Shown here piece by piece: positions 23,554-31,083 of a stretch of DNA of 64,000 nt. Position 1 is the stretch's first letter, and every line of letters begins with the position of its first letter. The notes beneath the pieces were generated by a model. The model was not told the DNA's origin. It saw only the letters and a list, made by a program, of their open reading frames with translations, and searched no databases. This DNA is from Sorex araneus (taxonomy: Eukaryota; Chordata; Mammalia; Eulipotyphla; Soricidae), in the NCBI RefSeq assembly GCF_027595985.1, contig NC_073303.1:365466017-365530016 (forward strand), in the 5' to 3' direction. The translations under genes and the position numbers were made by a program.

Positions 23554-25526
23554 GCTCAAGAGAGAACGAGGGCTTCTCCAAGGGCGGAGAAAGAGCCCCC
23601 AGACAGATCCCAGTATCGGACACGAAAGCATGAAAGTCCACATCTCAAGTGGGGAGACGCGGGCGCCACAAGTGCTCGGGCAACACATGTGCTCGGGCAG
23701 CATATGCTCTAGGTGGCCTTTATAGGGTTTCTCTAACCTGCCCCCACATGGGGCTTCTACCTAGGTCAAAGTCCGTTGCTAAGGAGGTTACCAGGGGGGC
23801 TGGGGACTGGTGATGGTCTTCTTTGAAATTCCTCTCCGGGCCTTTTGTTCCTGCAGGAGCTTCTCTGGGTGTGTTGCTGGAGCCAGGTGAGGGTCTTATC
23901 AGGCCTTAGTTCCGGTTTTTTCCTGTTTTCTGCAGGCTGGCCTTTGCCATTGCCTCAGGAGGGGTCTTCCCTGTCTACCTGCCTACATCATTCTGGGAGG
24001 CAGCTTGTTTTTTGAGGTGGGGGTTGTCCATGGACAGGGAGCACATTCAGTGATGCTCAGGGATCACTCCTGGTGGTGCTTGGGGGACCATACGGAATGG
24101 TGGGGACTGAACCTGGGTCAGTCGCGTGCAAGGCAAGCGCCCTCCCTGCTGTACTACCACTCCAGCTCCAGCTTTAAAGGCGATGCCATGGCCCCGTGTC
24201 TACCTGGCGCAGTCACCTGACTCACTCTCAGTCTTGGAGACCCTCCAAGTACCCTCTGCCTGCACCAGGCTTTCATTCGAGTTAGCTTAGACCAGGCTAC
24301 ACTCATTCATGCCAGGGCCCTCGGGCCTGAGAAATGCAGCACAGGAATAAGGGTGCTGCTGAGATCCACCCCAGTCTCCCAGGTCCGGGGTTCCCGAGTG
24401 CTCTCAGACAAGTGTCCATTCTTGGGGTGCTTATGTAAATCAGGTCTTCCCAGAATGGACTTCGATGATGCAGCAAAGCTCGATGTGATTGCGCACAGAT
24501 GACTTCCTGTTCACACTAACGGGAGAACCAGCCTTCTAACTCATGGCAGGGGAAAATCCTGAGATGAGGTGTTGTCAGGTTAAGAAGGAAAGAGATACCA
24601 TGTGGAAATCTCCAAGTTACCTGACACCCTACCAGCCGCCTCCACGTGCACCTTCCATACTTTTCCTTCTCCGGGAATTCTCTCCAAAATCTAATGCTGG
24701 ACGCAAAATTTCTCAGCGGGCCACCCAACAGTTGACACAAATCACGAATCAATGCCAAGTCATCCGAGAGACTGTACCTTCAGGCCGGTTTTAAAGGGCT
24801 TTTCCTTGGTTCCATCCCCCGTGGCATCGTTGCCCTCGCGGTCGGACACATACAGCTCTGCTGGTTTAGACAAGGAGACGGAGTTAGTCCTGGGGGCACC
24901 GCACCAGGGCAGGCATGACTGACACCAAGGACCCGCCAAAGGAGGGGATACACTCCCCCACCACCCTGCGCCAAGGGCACCCGGCGCACGGAAACATACT
25001 ACTGACACGCGTGCCTTTTCAAAGTGAACCTGGCACCCCCTGGTGCATGCTGCCGCTTGCATCCACCTGCGCCCCCCGAACTAAAGCCAGTGGCCGGGCC
25101 CAGAGAGGCACCCCAGGGGTCGTCGTCGCCTGGAAGGTGGGGGGCGGGGTGGGGGGGACCCCGGGGGAGTCGCTCTCGCTCGAGGCACCGCTCTCGCGGG
25201 CTAGACGGGAAAACCACCCCGAGAGGGCAATCGGGGGTCCCGGAGAGGTCCGAGAGCTGGGGGCCAGGGCCCGGGAGTCCCCCCTGCGCGCCCCCGCGAG
25301 GAGCCTGAGCTGGATCCGGGTCCCCTGGGCCGGCGGCACCGTCTGGTCTCCCCGGGGATGCGCACGCGGGGGAGGGCGGGGGTCTCGGATCCCGGGAGGC
25401 CCCGGCCGCGCAGTGCGGGCCCCGCGCCCTCCCCTCCCCCCCAGGTGCCCACGGTGACCCCGGGACGCCCAGGGGGGCCGTGCGGGGCGACGGCCGCGCC
25501 CCGCGGCCCCGCTCACCTAGCACCAT
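8934..25526 (-). CDS. NARS1: NARS1, cytosolic asparaginyl-tRNA synthetase (complete gene, 15 coding exons)
   Basis: Class IIb aminoacyl-tRNA synthetase that charges tRNA-Asn with asparagine in the cytosol, normally as a homodimer. Joining the 15 coding exons gives 1647 nt and 548 aa, the human length. The N-terminal vertebrate extension spans about residues 1-110. The OB-fold anticodon-binding domain spans about 120-215. The catalytic core spans about 240-548, with motif 1 (FFDRGYCE into VTPPTL, about 260-273), motif 2 ([14 protein letters not shown], 321-334) and motif 3 ([10 protein letters not shown], 514-523). All junctions are GT-AG and all phases agree. Exons, in transcript order: 25526-25517, 24860-24778, 21584-21519, 21415-21323, 20729-20640, 19803-19725, 18474-18404, 16513-16427, 14285-14064, 13938-13739, 13454-13319, 12367-12254, 10580-10449, 10051-9920, 9065-8934. 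No frameshift or stop interrupts it. Odd points are Cys at about residue 266 where human has Tyr, Trp for Phe in RIWDSEE, and a CKP C-terminus where human has CTP. Confidence 0.97.
9259..9436 (-). mobile_element. SINE, full length, NARS1 intron
   Basis: Flanked by 'gagacttctcac' on both sides. Confidence 0.9.
9465..9630 (+). mobile_element. SINE, full length, NARS1 intron
   Basis: 'gagacagagcaatagtacagtgggtagggtg' head; moderately diverged. Confidence 0.8.
9715..9862 (+). mobile_element. Old SINE copy, NARS1 intron
   Basis: 'gggctagagagaaagtacagg ... cctggtttgatcccagcaccac'. Confidence 0.6.
9920..10051 (-). CDS. NARS1: NARS1 coding exon 14 (residues 462-505)
   Basis: Starts [20 protein letters not shown] and ends PYYWYTDQ, the active-site region before motif 3. 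Acceptor AAAG, donor GTAAGG. Confidence 0.95.
10275..10420 (+). mobile_element. Old SINE fragment, NARS1 intron
   Basis: 'gggtccatccccgcc ... gagcactgccgggtgagtggcccatcc'. Confidence 0.45.
10449..10580 (-). CDS. NARS1: NARS1 coding exon 13 (residues 418-461)
   Basis: Starts [20 protein letters not shown] and ends [10 protein letters not shown]. Catalytic core. Donor GTCAGT, a less common +3 base. Confidence 0.95.
10881..11053 (-). mobile_element. SINE, full length, NARS1 intron
   Basis: Near-consensus; flanked by 'ccatagc.tccact' on both sides. Confidence 0.9.
12254..12367 (-). CDS. NARS1: NARS1 coding exon 12 (residues 380-417)
   Basis: Starts [20 protein letters not shown] and ends GTFYEFGE, part of the catalytic core. 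Donor GTGGGC. Confidence 0.95.
12431..12507 (-). mobile_element. SINE with internal deletion, NARS1 intron
   Basis: A T-tract runs directly into 'tgcaaatgccctacctgctatgctatcactccagcccc'; about 100 bp of body is missing. Confidence 0.75.
12597..12805 (+). mobile_element. SINE, full length, NARS1 intron
   Basis: Flanked by AAAATAGGTAAGTTC; the tail has become (AAT)n/(AAAAT)n. Confidence 0.9.
13015..13190 (+). mobile_element. Old SINE fragment, NARS1 intron
   Basis: 'ggctggggagagttcaacctc ... ggaggagcccctgagcaccgctgtgtggcc'. Confidence 0.35.
13280..13293 (+). promoter_or_regulatory. CTCF-like site in a NARS1 intron
   Basis: CCTGTAGGGGGCGC matches the AGGGGGCGC CTCF core with one weaker 5' position; 26 nt past the exon 11 donor. 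Confidence 0.4.
13319..13454 (-). CDS. NARS1: NARS1 coding exon 11 (residues 334-379)
   Basis: The first base completes Glu334, then [20 protein letters not shown] and on to [15 protein letters not shown] is the end of class II motif 2. Donor GTAGGC. A CTCF-like core lies 26 nt into the next intron. Confidence 0.95.
13739..13938 (-). CDS. NARS1: NARS1 coding exon 10 (residues 268-334)
   Basis: Encodes [20 protein letters not shown] through to motif 2 ([14 protein letters not shown] plus GA of Glu334). The phase-2 exit uses a weak donor, GTACGC, which fits exactly with the phase of the next exon. Confidence 0.95.
14064..14285 (-). CDS. NARS1: NARS1 coding exon 9 (residues 194-267)
   Basis: The largest NARS1 coding exon, 74 codons. 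It runs from [20 protein letters not shown] through [20 protein letters not shown] to FFDRGYCE, linking the OB fold to class II motif 1. Donor GTGCGT. The penultimate codon is TGT (Cys), where human has Tyr. Confidence 0.95.
14338..14515 (-). mobile_element. Old SINE copy, NARS1 intron
   Basis: 'tgggatcactctgggctcggtgctcaggggg ... ctgtgctgtcccccagccc'. Confidence 0.55.
14679..14840 (+). mobile_element. SINE copy, NARS1 intron
   Basis: 'gaggggccagagagagagtagcgggtaaggtg' head; a partial second copy continues to about 14965. Confidence 0.75.
15132..15275 (+). mobile_element. SINE copy, NARS1 intron
   Basis: 'ccgggccagagcgggagtacagtgggtagggtgctc', diverged body. Confidence 0.7.
15845..15925 (-). 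mobile_element. SINE fragment, NARS1 intron
   Basis: 'gggtcccacctggcagtgctcagg' tail end only; the phrase is repeated twice. Confidence 0.5.
16112..16300 (+). mobile_element. SINE copy, NARS1 intron
   Basis: 'cgggctggagcgacagcacggcacataagc', diverged, with C- and A-rich tail. Confidence 0.75.
16427..16513 (-). CDS. NARS1: NARS1 coding exon 8 (residues 165-193)
   Basis: Starts [20 protein letters not shown] and ends PKGKQ, the end of the OB fold. Acceptor ACAG, donor GTGAGT. Confidence 0.95.
16640..16745 (-). mobile_element. Old SINE fragment, NARS1 intron
   Basis: 'gaggggtcactcccagaagtacttgggggcc'. Confidence 0.4.
16897..17112 (+). mobile_element. SINE with (AAT)n tail, NARS1 intron
   Basis: Head 'caagggggctctagcacagcaggtagggcg'; the tail carries (AAT)10 at 17064-17092. 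Confidence 0.88.
17154..17328 (+). mobile_element. SINE, full length, NARS1 intron
   Basis: Flanked by ATCACCTTAGCTG on both sides; 40 bp after the previous copy in the same orientation. Confidence 0.9.
17340..17425 (+). mobile_element. Old SINE fragment, NARS1 intron
   Basis: 'gagtggtatggcactggcc...gggttatgatcctggcacc', head part only. Confidence 0.4.
17684..17850 (+). mobile_element. SINE copy, NARS1 intron
   Basis: 'gggggctgggagacagtgcagggggtgaggtg', 15-20% diverged by eye. Confidence 0.7.
17905..18142 (-). mobile_element. Second SINE family, copy with tRNA head
   Basis: Read on the minus strand it starts with the same tRNA-like head as the main SINE (gagcgatagcacagcgggta, B box ggtttgattcc). 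It then switches to a different body ('ctctcggagagcccgacaag ... gcctggcaagctacccgtgg ... acattactggtgcc') ending 'ggatgacagtgacagt'. Confidence 0.75.
18404..18474 (-). CDS. NARS1: NARS1 coding exon 7 (residues 141-164)
   Basis: Completes Gly141, then [20 protein letters not shown] and DDL, an OB-fold beta-strand segment. Human has ADEL where this has SDDL. Acceptor TCAG, donor GTAAGT. Confidence 0.95.
18612..18765 (+). mobile_element. SINE copy, NARS1 intron
   Basis: 'gagcccagcgctacagcacagcaggcagggcg', short internal deletion before the B box. Confidence 0.75.
18936..18968. repeat. (GT)n microsatellite, NARS1 intron
   Basis: About 15 GT units after 'gcgcacgt'. Confidence 0.95.
19030..19285 (+). 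mobile_element. Two old SINE fragments, NARS1 intron
   Basis: 'ctgggagtggcccctgagcactgtcagg' and then 'ggtttgatccccgacac', both diverged. Confidence 0.45.
19509..19588. repeat. (GT)40 microsatellite, NARS1 intron
   Basis: Forty uninterrupted GT units; (CA)40 on the NARS1 sense strand. Confidence 0.97.
19725..19803 (-). CDS. NARS1: NARS1 coding exon 6 (residues 115-141)
   Basis: Encodes [20 protein letters not shown] then HRLRRQ and the first base of Gly141. This begins the OB-fold anticodon-binding domain. Donor GTAACG. A (CA)40 tract on the sense strand lies about 137 nt inside the following intron. Confidence 0.95.
19810..20600. other. NARS1 intron sequence without further features
   Basis: No SINE or exon recognised; a short (GT)n lies at 20152-20171. 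Confidence 0.5.
20640..20729 (-). CDS. NARS1: NARS1 coding exon 5 (residues 85-114)
   Basis: Starts [20 protein letters not shown] and ends in PEPTC. Acceptor TTAG, donor GTATGT. The last residue pair is Thr-Cys; human has Lys-Cys. Confidence 0.95.
20812..20993 (-). mobile_element. SINE, full length, NARS1 intron
   Basis: 'ttttgctttttggattacacccagcgatgctc', intact head. Confidence 0.88.
21170..21280 (-). mobile_element. Old SINE fragment, NARS1 intron
   Basis: 'gtggtgctcaggattcaactcgggcctcacaatgcaagc'. Confidence 0.45.
21323..21415 (-). CDS. NARS1: NARS1 coding exon 4 (residues 54-84)
   Basis: Starts [17 protein letters not shown] and ends SREKKE. Lys/Glu-rich, a probable helical part of the N-terminal extension. 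Acceptor CTAG, donor GTGAGA. Asp-Ile replaces human Asn-Val at the second and third positions after Arg54. Confidence 0.95.
21519..21584 (-). CDS. NARS1: NARS1 coding exon 3 (residues 32-53)
   Basis: Encodes [20 protein letters not shown] plus NE; phase 0 at both ends, donor GTAGGA. Confidence 0.95.
21845..22023 (-). mobile_element. SINE, full length, NARS1 intron
   Basis: Flanked by 'gcaaggttt' on both sides. Confidence 0.9.
22507..22684 (-). mobile_element. SINE, full length, NARS1 intron
   Basis: Flanked by CCAGAATTCACCTTTT on both sides. Confidence 0.9.
23150..23297 (-). mobile_element. Old SINE, NARS1 intron
   Basis: Diverged minus-strand copy whose head abuts the LTR at 23298. Confidence 0.6.
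23298..23987 (-). mobile_element. Solo LTR in a NARS1 intron (sense orientation)
   Basis: On the minus strand this element starts TGTAGGCAGG and ends GGGCCCCCGACA. A TATA box (rc of 23719-23724) precedes an AATAAA (23461-23456). A (GA)n tract at 23488-23551 has expanded inside it. No internal retroviral sequence adjoins. Ends are approximate because no clear target duplication was found. It lies between NARS1 exons 2 and 3, in the gene's own orientation. Confidence 0.6.
23488..23551. repeat. (GA)n microsatellite inside the LTR
   Basis: About 24 GA units after an imperfect GAGAGC start. Confidence 0.95.
24005..24170 (-). mobile_element. SINE copy, NARS1 intron
   Basis: 'gtgatgctcagggatcactcctggtggtgct ... 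ctgtactaccactccagctcc'. Confidence 0.75.
24778..24860 (-). CDS. NARS1: NARS1 coding exon 2 (residues 4-31)
   Basis: Encodes [20 protein letters not shown] and on to TGLK, within the N-terminal extension. Acceptor CCAG and donor GTACAG. Confidence 0.95.
25517..25526 (-). CDS. NARS1: NARS1 coding exon 1
   Basis: ATG GTG CTA G, ten coding bases followed by a GTGAGC donor. It gives Met-Val-Leu and the first base of Ala4, as in human. An upstream in-frame Met exists, but MVLAELYV is the conserved vertebrate start. The exon sits in the CpG island. Confidence 0.9.
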
Positions 25527-25622
25527 CTCTGCGACAGCCCTGGTCACCTCCAAGGACATCCCCCCACGGCACGCCGCCGCCTTGTCACTCCAGCATGCAC
25601 TGGCCGCTTCCTTCGCTCGGAC

Positions 25623-25631
25623 GTTGCATCA
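25623..25631 (-). promoter_or_regulatory. NARS1: Candidate ATF4/C-EBP response element (CARE) of NARS1
   Basis: The minus strand reads TGATGCAAC, matching the CARE consensus TGATGxAAx, about 100 bp upstream of the NARS1 ATG. ATF4 is known to induce cytosolic aminoacyl-tRNA synthetase genes during amino-acid stress, so motif, position and gene agree. Confidence 0.6.
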
Positions 25632-25877
25632 TAATACCGTCGGGCCGCGGGCGCCCCGTGAGTCACCGGACGTCGCGGCGCCATTGGTTACGGGACGCGG
25701 GCGAGCGGCGCCGGCGCCGCCATCTTTAGGTCGGGCAGAGGCCACTTCCGGGTGTGGAGCCCCGCCTCCCCGAGCAGAGGCTCTTGGGAGACGGCGCCCC
25801 TGAGGGCCTGTGCTCTGGCCCCACCCATTCCTCCTGGGTTTGGCGACTTCCTGTGCGGCTGACCAGAATGAGGCATT

Positions 25878-26022
25878 CTTGCTTTTTGGGTTACTCCTGG
25901 CTCTGCACTCAGGAATCACTCCTGGCGGTGCTCAGGGGACCATATGGGATGCTGGGAATCGAACCCTGGTCGGCCACGTGCAAGGCAAACGGCCTACCCG
26001 CTGTGCTATTACTCCAGCCCCC
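25878..26022 (-). mobile_element. SINE, tail-truncated, upstream of NARS1
   Basis: Lacks 'cacaccggcgatgcacaggg' after 'ctttttgggt'; otherwise near consensus. It lies between the NARS1 promoter and a TTTC microsatellite. Confidence 0.85.
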
Positions 26023-26039
26023 AGAATAAGGCTTGCTTG

Positions 26040-26400
<361 letters not shown>

Positions 26401-26579
26401 AACCAGAACAGGGTATTCTTGCTTGCTTACTTGCTTGCTTTTTTTTTTGTTTTTAAAAATATTTTTTAACTTTTTAAATTTTATTTTATTGAATCACCTT
26501 TTTTTCTTGCTTTTATTCTCTGTCCTCTCTCTTTCTTTTCTCTTATTATTTTTAAATTTTCCTTTTTTTTTAAAATTTC

Positions 26580-26885
26580 TTTCATTATTGAACCGTGAGA
26601 CACAGTTTCAAAGTTGAATTTCACATAAGGCCCAAAAGGAGAGAGAGGAAAGAGGAGAGAGGAAGCATCTGTTATAGAGGCCAGAGGTAAATTAGGACCA
26701 TTGGTGACAGGAAATGTACACTGGTGAAGGGACAGGTGTTGGAACACTGTATGACTGAAACCCAATCATCAACAACCTTGTAACTATGTAATTGAATCTT
26801 GCTGTGATCCAATTCAAAAGGATTTTTAAAAAAAATGAAAGTTGGGTTCCAGTCATACAGTGCGGGACAGGGTTTTCTTGCCACA
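26580..26885. mobile_element. L1 3'-end fragments in mixed orientation
   Basis: The centre (about 26630-26830) reads as plus-strand L1 3' UTR ('gtatgactgaaacccaatcat'). The flanks at 26585 and 26845 carry minus-strand versions of the same motifs ('ttattgaaccgtgaga', 'gttccagtcatacagtg'). Confidence 0.5.
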
Positions 26886-27111
26886 CCTCCTTACTCCCCA
26901 GAAGCTAAAAAGTTTATGAAATTAACATCATCCTCAAATGTTCCAGCTCCAGCCACCAGATGGGGTGATGGTGGAGGACGAGGAATTTAAATAATAAATA
27001 GAGTCGCGCACCGTGTCTGGGCTGTAGTTAAGTCGTAGAGCACCATGAAAACAAAACAACTTTAACCTGCAATGGCCTGATTTGAAATATGAAGAGTATG
27101 AAGGTACTGGG

Positions 27112-27245
27112 AGCCGGAGACATAGCACATCCAGCTAAGCACTTGCCTTGCTCGCAGCCCCTGGGGTTCTATCTCCAGCATCGCACGGTCCATGGAGCAC
27201 CTCCAGGAGAGGTTCCTGAGCACCACGAGGTGTGGCCCAAAGACA
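27112..27245 (+). mobile_element. SINE copy
   Basis: 'gagccggagacatagcacatccagctaagc', diverged. Confidence 0.65.
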
Positions 27246-27611
27246 AGTATCTATAAAGATCCTTTATCTTTCTGACTTCCATAAGTGGATGTACTTCTGT
27301 GTTAACAACTAGGAAAATGGGTGTATTTTCATTGAAAGGTGTAAGGATCACTATTAAGGAGGCTATAATGATGCTCTTGTGCGAACTTGGAGTACAACCT
27401 GCCTGGGATTCTGGCTGCCTTCTCCTGTGTGTCTGGGGTGAATTGCCTACCCTGCCTGGTTTCAGTCTTCCAATTTCTGAAGAATAAGAGAAACTTAGTG
27501 CTTTGCATGCCACAGCTACTAAATAAAGCATAGCTTTCCTTCTCAACACAGTAGAATATAAGAGACTTCCCTGGAGTCAAAGAAATGTTCTTGTTTTAAA
27601 AGAAATACTTT

Positions 27612-27778
27612 TATCTGGGGGGAGGGGACACACCCGGTGATGGTCAGGGGTTGCTCCTGGCTCTGCACTCAGGGATCAATTCTGGCAGGGTTCATGGAAC
27701 CACATGGGACTCAGGGATTGAACTCCGGCTGGCTGCATGCAAGGCAAGCACCCTATCTGCTGTACTATCTCTAGCCCT
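27612..27778 (-). mobile_element. SINE copy
   Basis: 'cacacccggtgatggtcaggggttgctcctgg ... ctgtactatctctagccc'. Confidence 0.75.
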
Positions 27779-27859
27779 GAAACACTTTTCTTAAACATTT
27801 AAGTAAAAAAAATAAAATAAAAGAAAGAAAACCTCCATGTGTGTGAATCAGTAATACCA

Positions 27860-28030
27860 ATCAGGGAGGTGAGAGGGCTCAAGTGGTTGAGTGAATCCCT
27901 GGCATTGTACAGCCCCTCCCCCCAATTTGATCCTCAGTTGTCCCCACCCCACCCCGGGTCTCCTGAGCATAAAACCCAGGTCTCCCTGGAGGTCTTCCAG
28001 GGTTGGGAGGGGTGGTCCCTATAAAAAGTA
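27860..28030 (+). mobile_element. Old SINE fragment
   Basis: 'gtgagagggctcaagtggttgagtg', poorly conserved. Confidence 0.35.
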
Positions 28031-28072
28031 AACATAAATGCAAGAATATCAATGCAGTGGTGTTTCTTTAAG

Positions 28073-28316
28073 AACTGTATCACTGTCATCCCATTGTTCG
28101 TTGACATTAGTGACATCTCTATGACACTCAGCCCTGAGATTTTAGCAGCCTCTCCTTACTCGTCTTTCCCAACGATTGGAGACTCTTTCAGGGTCAAGGG
28201 AATGAGACCTATCATTACTGTTTTTGTCATATCGAAAACGCCACGGGTAGCTTGCCAGGCTCTGCTGTGCAGGTGGGATACTCTCGGTAGCTTGTCGGGC
28301 TCTCCGAGAGGGATGT
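28073..28316 (-). mobile_element. Second SINE family, body-only long variant
   Basis: Same body as the 17.9 kb copy but without the tRNA head. It has an extra segment of about 75 bp ('cctgagattttagcagcctc ... gattggagactctttcaggg'). Confidence 0.7.
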
Positions 28317-28686
28317 ATATATTTGTTACAAGGACATGTGACTCAATCTCATGGACTTACCCTCTGTGCAGAATGTTTTCTGTTTACCCAGATACCATTT
28401 TCAGTGGCAACAAAGCAAATGATCTCAGGAATTTAAAACAACAAATATGTGTTGCTTCACAGTTTCTTCGAGCTAGAAACTGGGGAGTGACAGAGCAGAG
28501 GCACAGAGGCTGACTCATCCGAAGGCGACATCCACCTGGACATGGCCAGTTCTCACGGCCTGATGGGTGGGTTCCCCACCTAACTGTGAACAGGGCAGCT
28601 GACTCCCATCTTCCCCCCCAAAGCAAGAGATCAGAGATAGACTGCACCTGTGTTAGCTAGCCAGTATTATAAAAAACAAAAAAAAA

Positions 28687-28868
28687 ATGAGCTGGAGCGA
28701 TAGCACAGCGGGTAGGGCATTTGCCTTGCACGCGGCTGACCCGGGTTCGATTCCCAGCATCCCATATGGTCCCCTGAGTACTGCCAGGGGTGATTTCTGA
28801 GTGCAGAGTCAGGAGTAAACCCTGTGCATCGCCAGGTGTGACCCAAAAAGCAAAAAAAAAAAAAAAAG
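28687..28868 (+). mobile_element. SINE, full length
   Basis: Near-consensus with A-rich tail. Confidence 0.9.
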
Positions 28869-29611
28869 AAAAGAAATAAATTAGCCTCAAACCCCAGGCA
28901 CAGTTTGTTTTCCTTTTAAATTATCTGTTGACCCAACAATCTGGGCAGGGCACGGCCAGTCGCTCTGGTCTCTCCAAACAGCTTCAGTGAAGGCATCAGT
29001 TGGGACTCTCACTGTTATGGTCAGGCTTCTTCAGTGTCCCCTGGGCTGGAATCTCAAACACGCCGCCTCCCGCGGGTCCTGCCTGATAGCCTCAGGACCT
29101 GACAGACTGTTGGTCAGAGGTCTCTCTCTCTTCCTTGACCTCGGAGTCTCGGCTGAGCAGCTTGGTTCTTCAGGGTCCTGGGTGACTCAGTAAAGTAGGG
29201 AGCAAGGCTCGAGGAAAGAGTGACGCCACGCGCACTCAGGAAACACCTGGCTCGGGTCAGGAATGGTACAGTCCGCTCAGAGCACCTATGTGCACGGATG
29301 TTCATGTCCCACCAGCCCCATGAGGCAAGAGTCAAGCCCACCCCTGAAGTCCTCTTGTGCATGGCATGGATGATGATCCCTTTTGTCCGATTTCTCGGGG
29401 AGCTGTGCCTCAGTTTCTTTTCCCCTAAGAGCTGCTGTGCTGGTGGGCTCTTGAGAATTATATGAAAGGTTTGCATACAAAACTTGGAAGGCTAAAAAGT
29501 TAGTTTATTGTCTAGTTTGAATAGATGGGCCTAAATTTAAAAAATATTAATTTTACTATAAAATAAAAAATTATATTTTATAAATATATTTAAAGATTAT
29601 ATATTTCCCGG

Positions 29612-29785
29612 GGGCGGAGCGATAGCACAGCGGGTAGGGCGTTTGCCTTGCACGCGGCCGACCCGGGTTCGATCCCTGGCATCCCATATGGTCCCCCAAG
29701 CACTGCCAGGAGTAATTCCAGAGTGCAAAGCCAGGAGTAACCCCTGAGCATCGCTGGGTGTGACCCAAAAACGAAAAAAAAAAAA
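29612..29785 (+). mobile_element. SINE, full length
   Basis: Flanked by AAAGATTATATATTTCC on both sides. Confidence 0.92.
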
Positions 29786-30908
29786 AGATTATATATTTCC
29801 TTTATAACTAGTGCATGCAACATCACTCATCCTGTCCCGTGGTACCTGGCCCAGTGTAGGACTTTTAAGTCCTGGCCCTCGCCACTTGCTCTCCTTCCCA
29901 GTACCGTGGCCTATTCTTGACCCTCTGTGACTCTCTATCCGGTGTACACTTCCCTTGTCTGATATTTTGTCATCAAACTATACCCCAGATGTTCCCTCGT
30001 GTTCCAACTTTCCTAAGGCTCCGGCTCTGGCCACATGCTTGTGAGTGAGGTCCCTGGGCTCTGTGCCTGTCACTGGCCTCTCTCAGTCTCTGTCACAAGT
30101 CTTTCTTAAGTCTTTGGCCACAGCCCTGAGTGTGTGGGTGAGGCTCCACCGTCCAGCACTTGTCACTGCCCGGCTCCTGGTTCTACCATCTGTCTGGGCA
30201 TATGAGCACTGCCTGCATCTTTTACCTACCCAGGCCTTTGAGCCCTGCCTCATTCTGTCTTCTGTCCAGGCGCACAGACCCTACCTGGTTCTGCCGTCTG
30301 TCTGGGCATAGGTGAGTGGGCAAAGAGAGAGAGAAAGCTCCTGGCCGGGGACTTCCATTTATCTATTGTCATCTCCCACCCCAGCCTTCTCTGTTTTGAT
30401 TGGATACTTTTTGGTGGGAGATATCTAAACTGATTAACTAAGCTAGTTCACCTGGCGCTCCGCCCATCCACTCCCACTGTATCGTTGCCCTCTCTAGGAG
30501 TGGGTCCTTAAATTCTTTTAGGGATGAGGGCCAAAGGTTCTTCTTCTGAAACTACTTCCTGCTGCCAATTGGGCACTGGTTTCTCTGGGGCCCCTCGGGT
30601 ACCACTCCTGTTCCCTAGGTGGGTGGTCATAAAGGAGCCAGTTTCTCTGATGGCTGAGCAAATGCTCATTGGAGTTCCAGAACTCTGGGGAGACAAATAT
30701 GGATAGGAGACAAGTGATAGCTGAGAAGGAATTTACTAATGACTGTAGAGCATTAGTGGAAATATTCCCATTACAAAGAGATCCCTTACACCCATAAAAA
30801 GATATAGATAGTTTGGACCGAAGAACTATTTACAAGTGAAAATAAGAATATAGCATTCACTTAAGTGAAGGCTTTGAAGAGATATTTCAGATCTAGATGT
30901 TGAGTTTC
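29786..30908. other. No recognisable gene; contains a 36-bp minisatellite
   Basis: Unique-looking sequence. Only structure seen: diverged 36-bp tandem units at 30177-30308. Possibly old retroviral or regulatory sequence; not identified. Confidence 0.5.
30177..30308. repeat. Diverged 36-bp minisatellite
   Basis: About 3.7 units built on 'ctggttctaccatctgtctggg', each exactly 36 bp apart. Confidence 0.6.
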
Positions 30909-31083
30909 ACTTTTTTTTTTCTTTTTGGGTCATACCCGACGATGCACAGGGGTCACTTCTGGCTCATGCACTCAGGAATTACCCCTGGCGGTGCTCAGGG
31001 GACCATATGGGATGCGGGGAATTGAATCCGGGTCGGCCACGTGCAAGGCAAATGCCCTACCCGCCATGTTATTGCTCCAGCCC
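30909..31083 (-). mobile_element. SINE, CATGAG subfamily
   Basis: Has 'ggctcatgcactcagg' instead of 'ggctctgcactcagg'. Confidence 0.88.

Larger units (their letters stand above)
25100..25790. promoter_or_regulatory. NARS1: CpG island / NARS1 promoter
   Basis: CpG-dense region spanning NARS1 exon 1, the start of intron 1 and the upstream flank. Upstream of the ATG there is a CARE-like motif (25631-25623), an inverted CCAAT box (ATTGG 25683-25687), a YY1-type GCCGCCATCTT (25716-25726) and an ETS-type ACTTCCGGG (25744-25752). No TATA box is seen. The ETS/YY1 cluster could also drive a divergent plus-strand transcript, but no plus-strand gene is recognisable. Confidence 0.75.

Noticed and set aside
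25600-25870. Divergent plus-strand gene from the NARS1 promoter
   Set aside because: ETS/YY1 motifs are present, but no plus-strand exon or conserved protein follows before repeats begin.
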